This document shows, one piece after another, positions 20,838-21,094 of a stretch of 21,094 bases of DNA (position 1 is the stretch's first letter; each line of letters opens with the position of its first letter). The DNA comes from JBBDIP01 sp964602455. GTDB taxonomy: Bacteria; Bacillota; Sulfobacillia; Fermentithermobacillales; Fermentithermobacillaceae. The notes beneath the pieces were generated by a model that saw only the letters and a list, made by a program, of their open reading frames with translations, ran no database searches and was not told the DNA's origin. The DNA is taken from contig CAZRRG010000035.1 of NCBI GenBank assembly GCA_964602455.1, positions 1-21,094 on the forward strand, given 5' to 3'. The translations under genes and the position numbers were made by a program.

Positions 20838-20855
20838 GGGCCCTAAGTGTGTCCT
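20838..20855 (+). repeat. Right target-site duplication of the IS
   Basis: Second copy of the 18-mer at 19307-19324. Its last T is also the first base of the TTGACA -35 hexamer of the yabR-like promoter. Confidence 0.85.
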
Positions 20856-20884
20856 TGACACCAAAAATGAGCATAACCTATAAT
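20855..20884 (+). promoter_or_regulatory. Consensus sigma-A promoter of the S1-domain gene
   Basis: TTGACA (20855-20860), an 18-nt spacer, TATAAT (20879-20884): both hexamers are perfect. Expected start near 20891, giving a ~40-nt leader. It is the strongest promoter match in the window. Confidence 0.85.
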
Positions 20885-20893
20885 GAATTTTGC

Positions 20894-20908
20894 TTGGTTT
20901 CAAACCAA
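20894..20908. promoter_or_regulatory. Perfect 15-bp palindrome at the start of the yabR transcript
   Basis: TTGGTTTCAAACCAA has 7-bp perfect arms around one central base. It lies 10 nt after the -10 hexamer, a typical repressor position; the one-base loop makes an RNA hairpin of full length impossible, so a DNA operator is favoured. Confidence 0.5.
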
Positions 20909-20930
20909 ATGCAGGAGGAATGTTGTTAGT

Positions 20931-21094
20931 ATGCCGCTCGACGTCGGAGCGATCGTTGAGGGAGTAGTCACCGGAGTAACGAATTTCGGCGCTTTCGTAA
21001 GCCTTCCAGATGGGAAGACCGGATTGGTTCACATATCAGAAATCGCCGACGCGTACGTCAAAGACATAAACGAGTACGTGAAGAAGAACGACGC
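20931..21094 (+). CDS. yabR: S1 RNA-binding domain protein, partial (YabR-like)
   Basis: Start of an S1-domain protein that runs off the window; 54 complete codons are visible. Asp-Val-Gly-Ala-Ile-Val-Glu-Gly-Val-Val-Thr-Gly-Val-Thr-Asn-Phe-Gly-Ala-Phe-Val and Thr-Gly-Leu-Val-His-Ile-Ser-Glu-Ile are the canonical S1 OB-fold strands. YabR-type general-stress S1 proteins follow divIC in Bacillus, so the position fits. The predicted role is RNA binding, possibly ribosome-associated; polynucleotide phosphorylase cannot be excluded from the fragment, but its S1 domain is C-terminal, so that is unlikely. ATG at 20931 has AGGAGG (20913-20918) 12 nt upstream, somewhat far. Confidence 0.88.
   Translation, partial: MPLDVGAIVEGVVTGVTNFGAFVSLPDGKTGLVHISEIADAYVKDINEYVKKND

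Noticed and set aside
1..21094. CRISPR arrays, tRNA or rRNA genes, prophage or plasmid functions
   Set aside because: No regularly spaced repeats, RNA gene signatures or phage genes were seen; the only mobile element is the IS at 19325-20837.

Overview
The window is a core chromosomal segment of an endospore-forming, GC-rich member of the Bacillota (Firmicutes), probably outside the Bacilli. Three things point there: sporulation genes (spoVT, yabP, yabQ, a SpoVB-type flippase), Firmicute-specific genes (veg, ykuK, the 3D/G5 protein, rqcP, divIC), and frequent GTG and TTG starts with strong Shine-Dalgarno sites. No species can be named from the sequence alone. Gene order follows the classic Bacillus tatD-yabE-ksgA-veg-ispE-glmU-prs-ctc-pth-mfd-spoVT-yabM-mazG-rqcP region. 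Several genes found there in Bacillus are missing (rnmV, yabG, sspF, purR, yabJ, spoVG, fin), and others are added (ykuK, a trypsin-like protease, a MobA-like nucleotidyltransferase, hup).

Layout. Positions 1-2877 hold tatD (start unclear or outside the window), a membrane-anchored DUF348/G5/3D cell-wall protein and rsmA/ksgA. Positions 2979-3887 form a small unit of its own: promoter, ykuK, veg and a clear intrinsic terminator. Positions 4020-13812 are a long co-directional run: protease-like gene, ispE, nucleotidyltransferase, glmU, prs, rplY/ctc, pth, mfd. Together these cover isoprenoid precursors, UDP-GlcNAc, PRPP, translation and transcription-coupled repair. spoVT follows with its own well-matched sigma-G promoter. 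Next come a flippase behind a structured leader, mazG, hup and rqcP.

At 17628 the polarity flips. divIC, a small HTH gene, yabQ and yabP lie on the minus strand, so this block is inverted relative to Bacillus. It converges on rqcP with a 3-base overlap of stop codons, and its likely terminator lies inside the rqcP coding sequence. Upstream of the HTH gene is a 26-bp near-perfect dyad that carries a perfect DnaA box. An IS1202-like (ISNCY) insertion sequence with an 18-bp target duplication sits between the divergent yabP and yabR promoters and leaves both intact. The window ends inside an S1-domain gene (yabR-like) that has a consensus sigma-A promoter.

Most of the window is conserved housekeeping DNA. 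The parts most worth following up are the inverted divIC block with its HTH gene, dyad and DnaA box, the spoVT promoter with its odd start codon, and the IS junctions.
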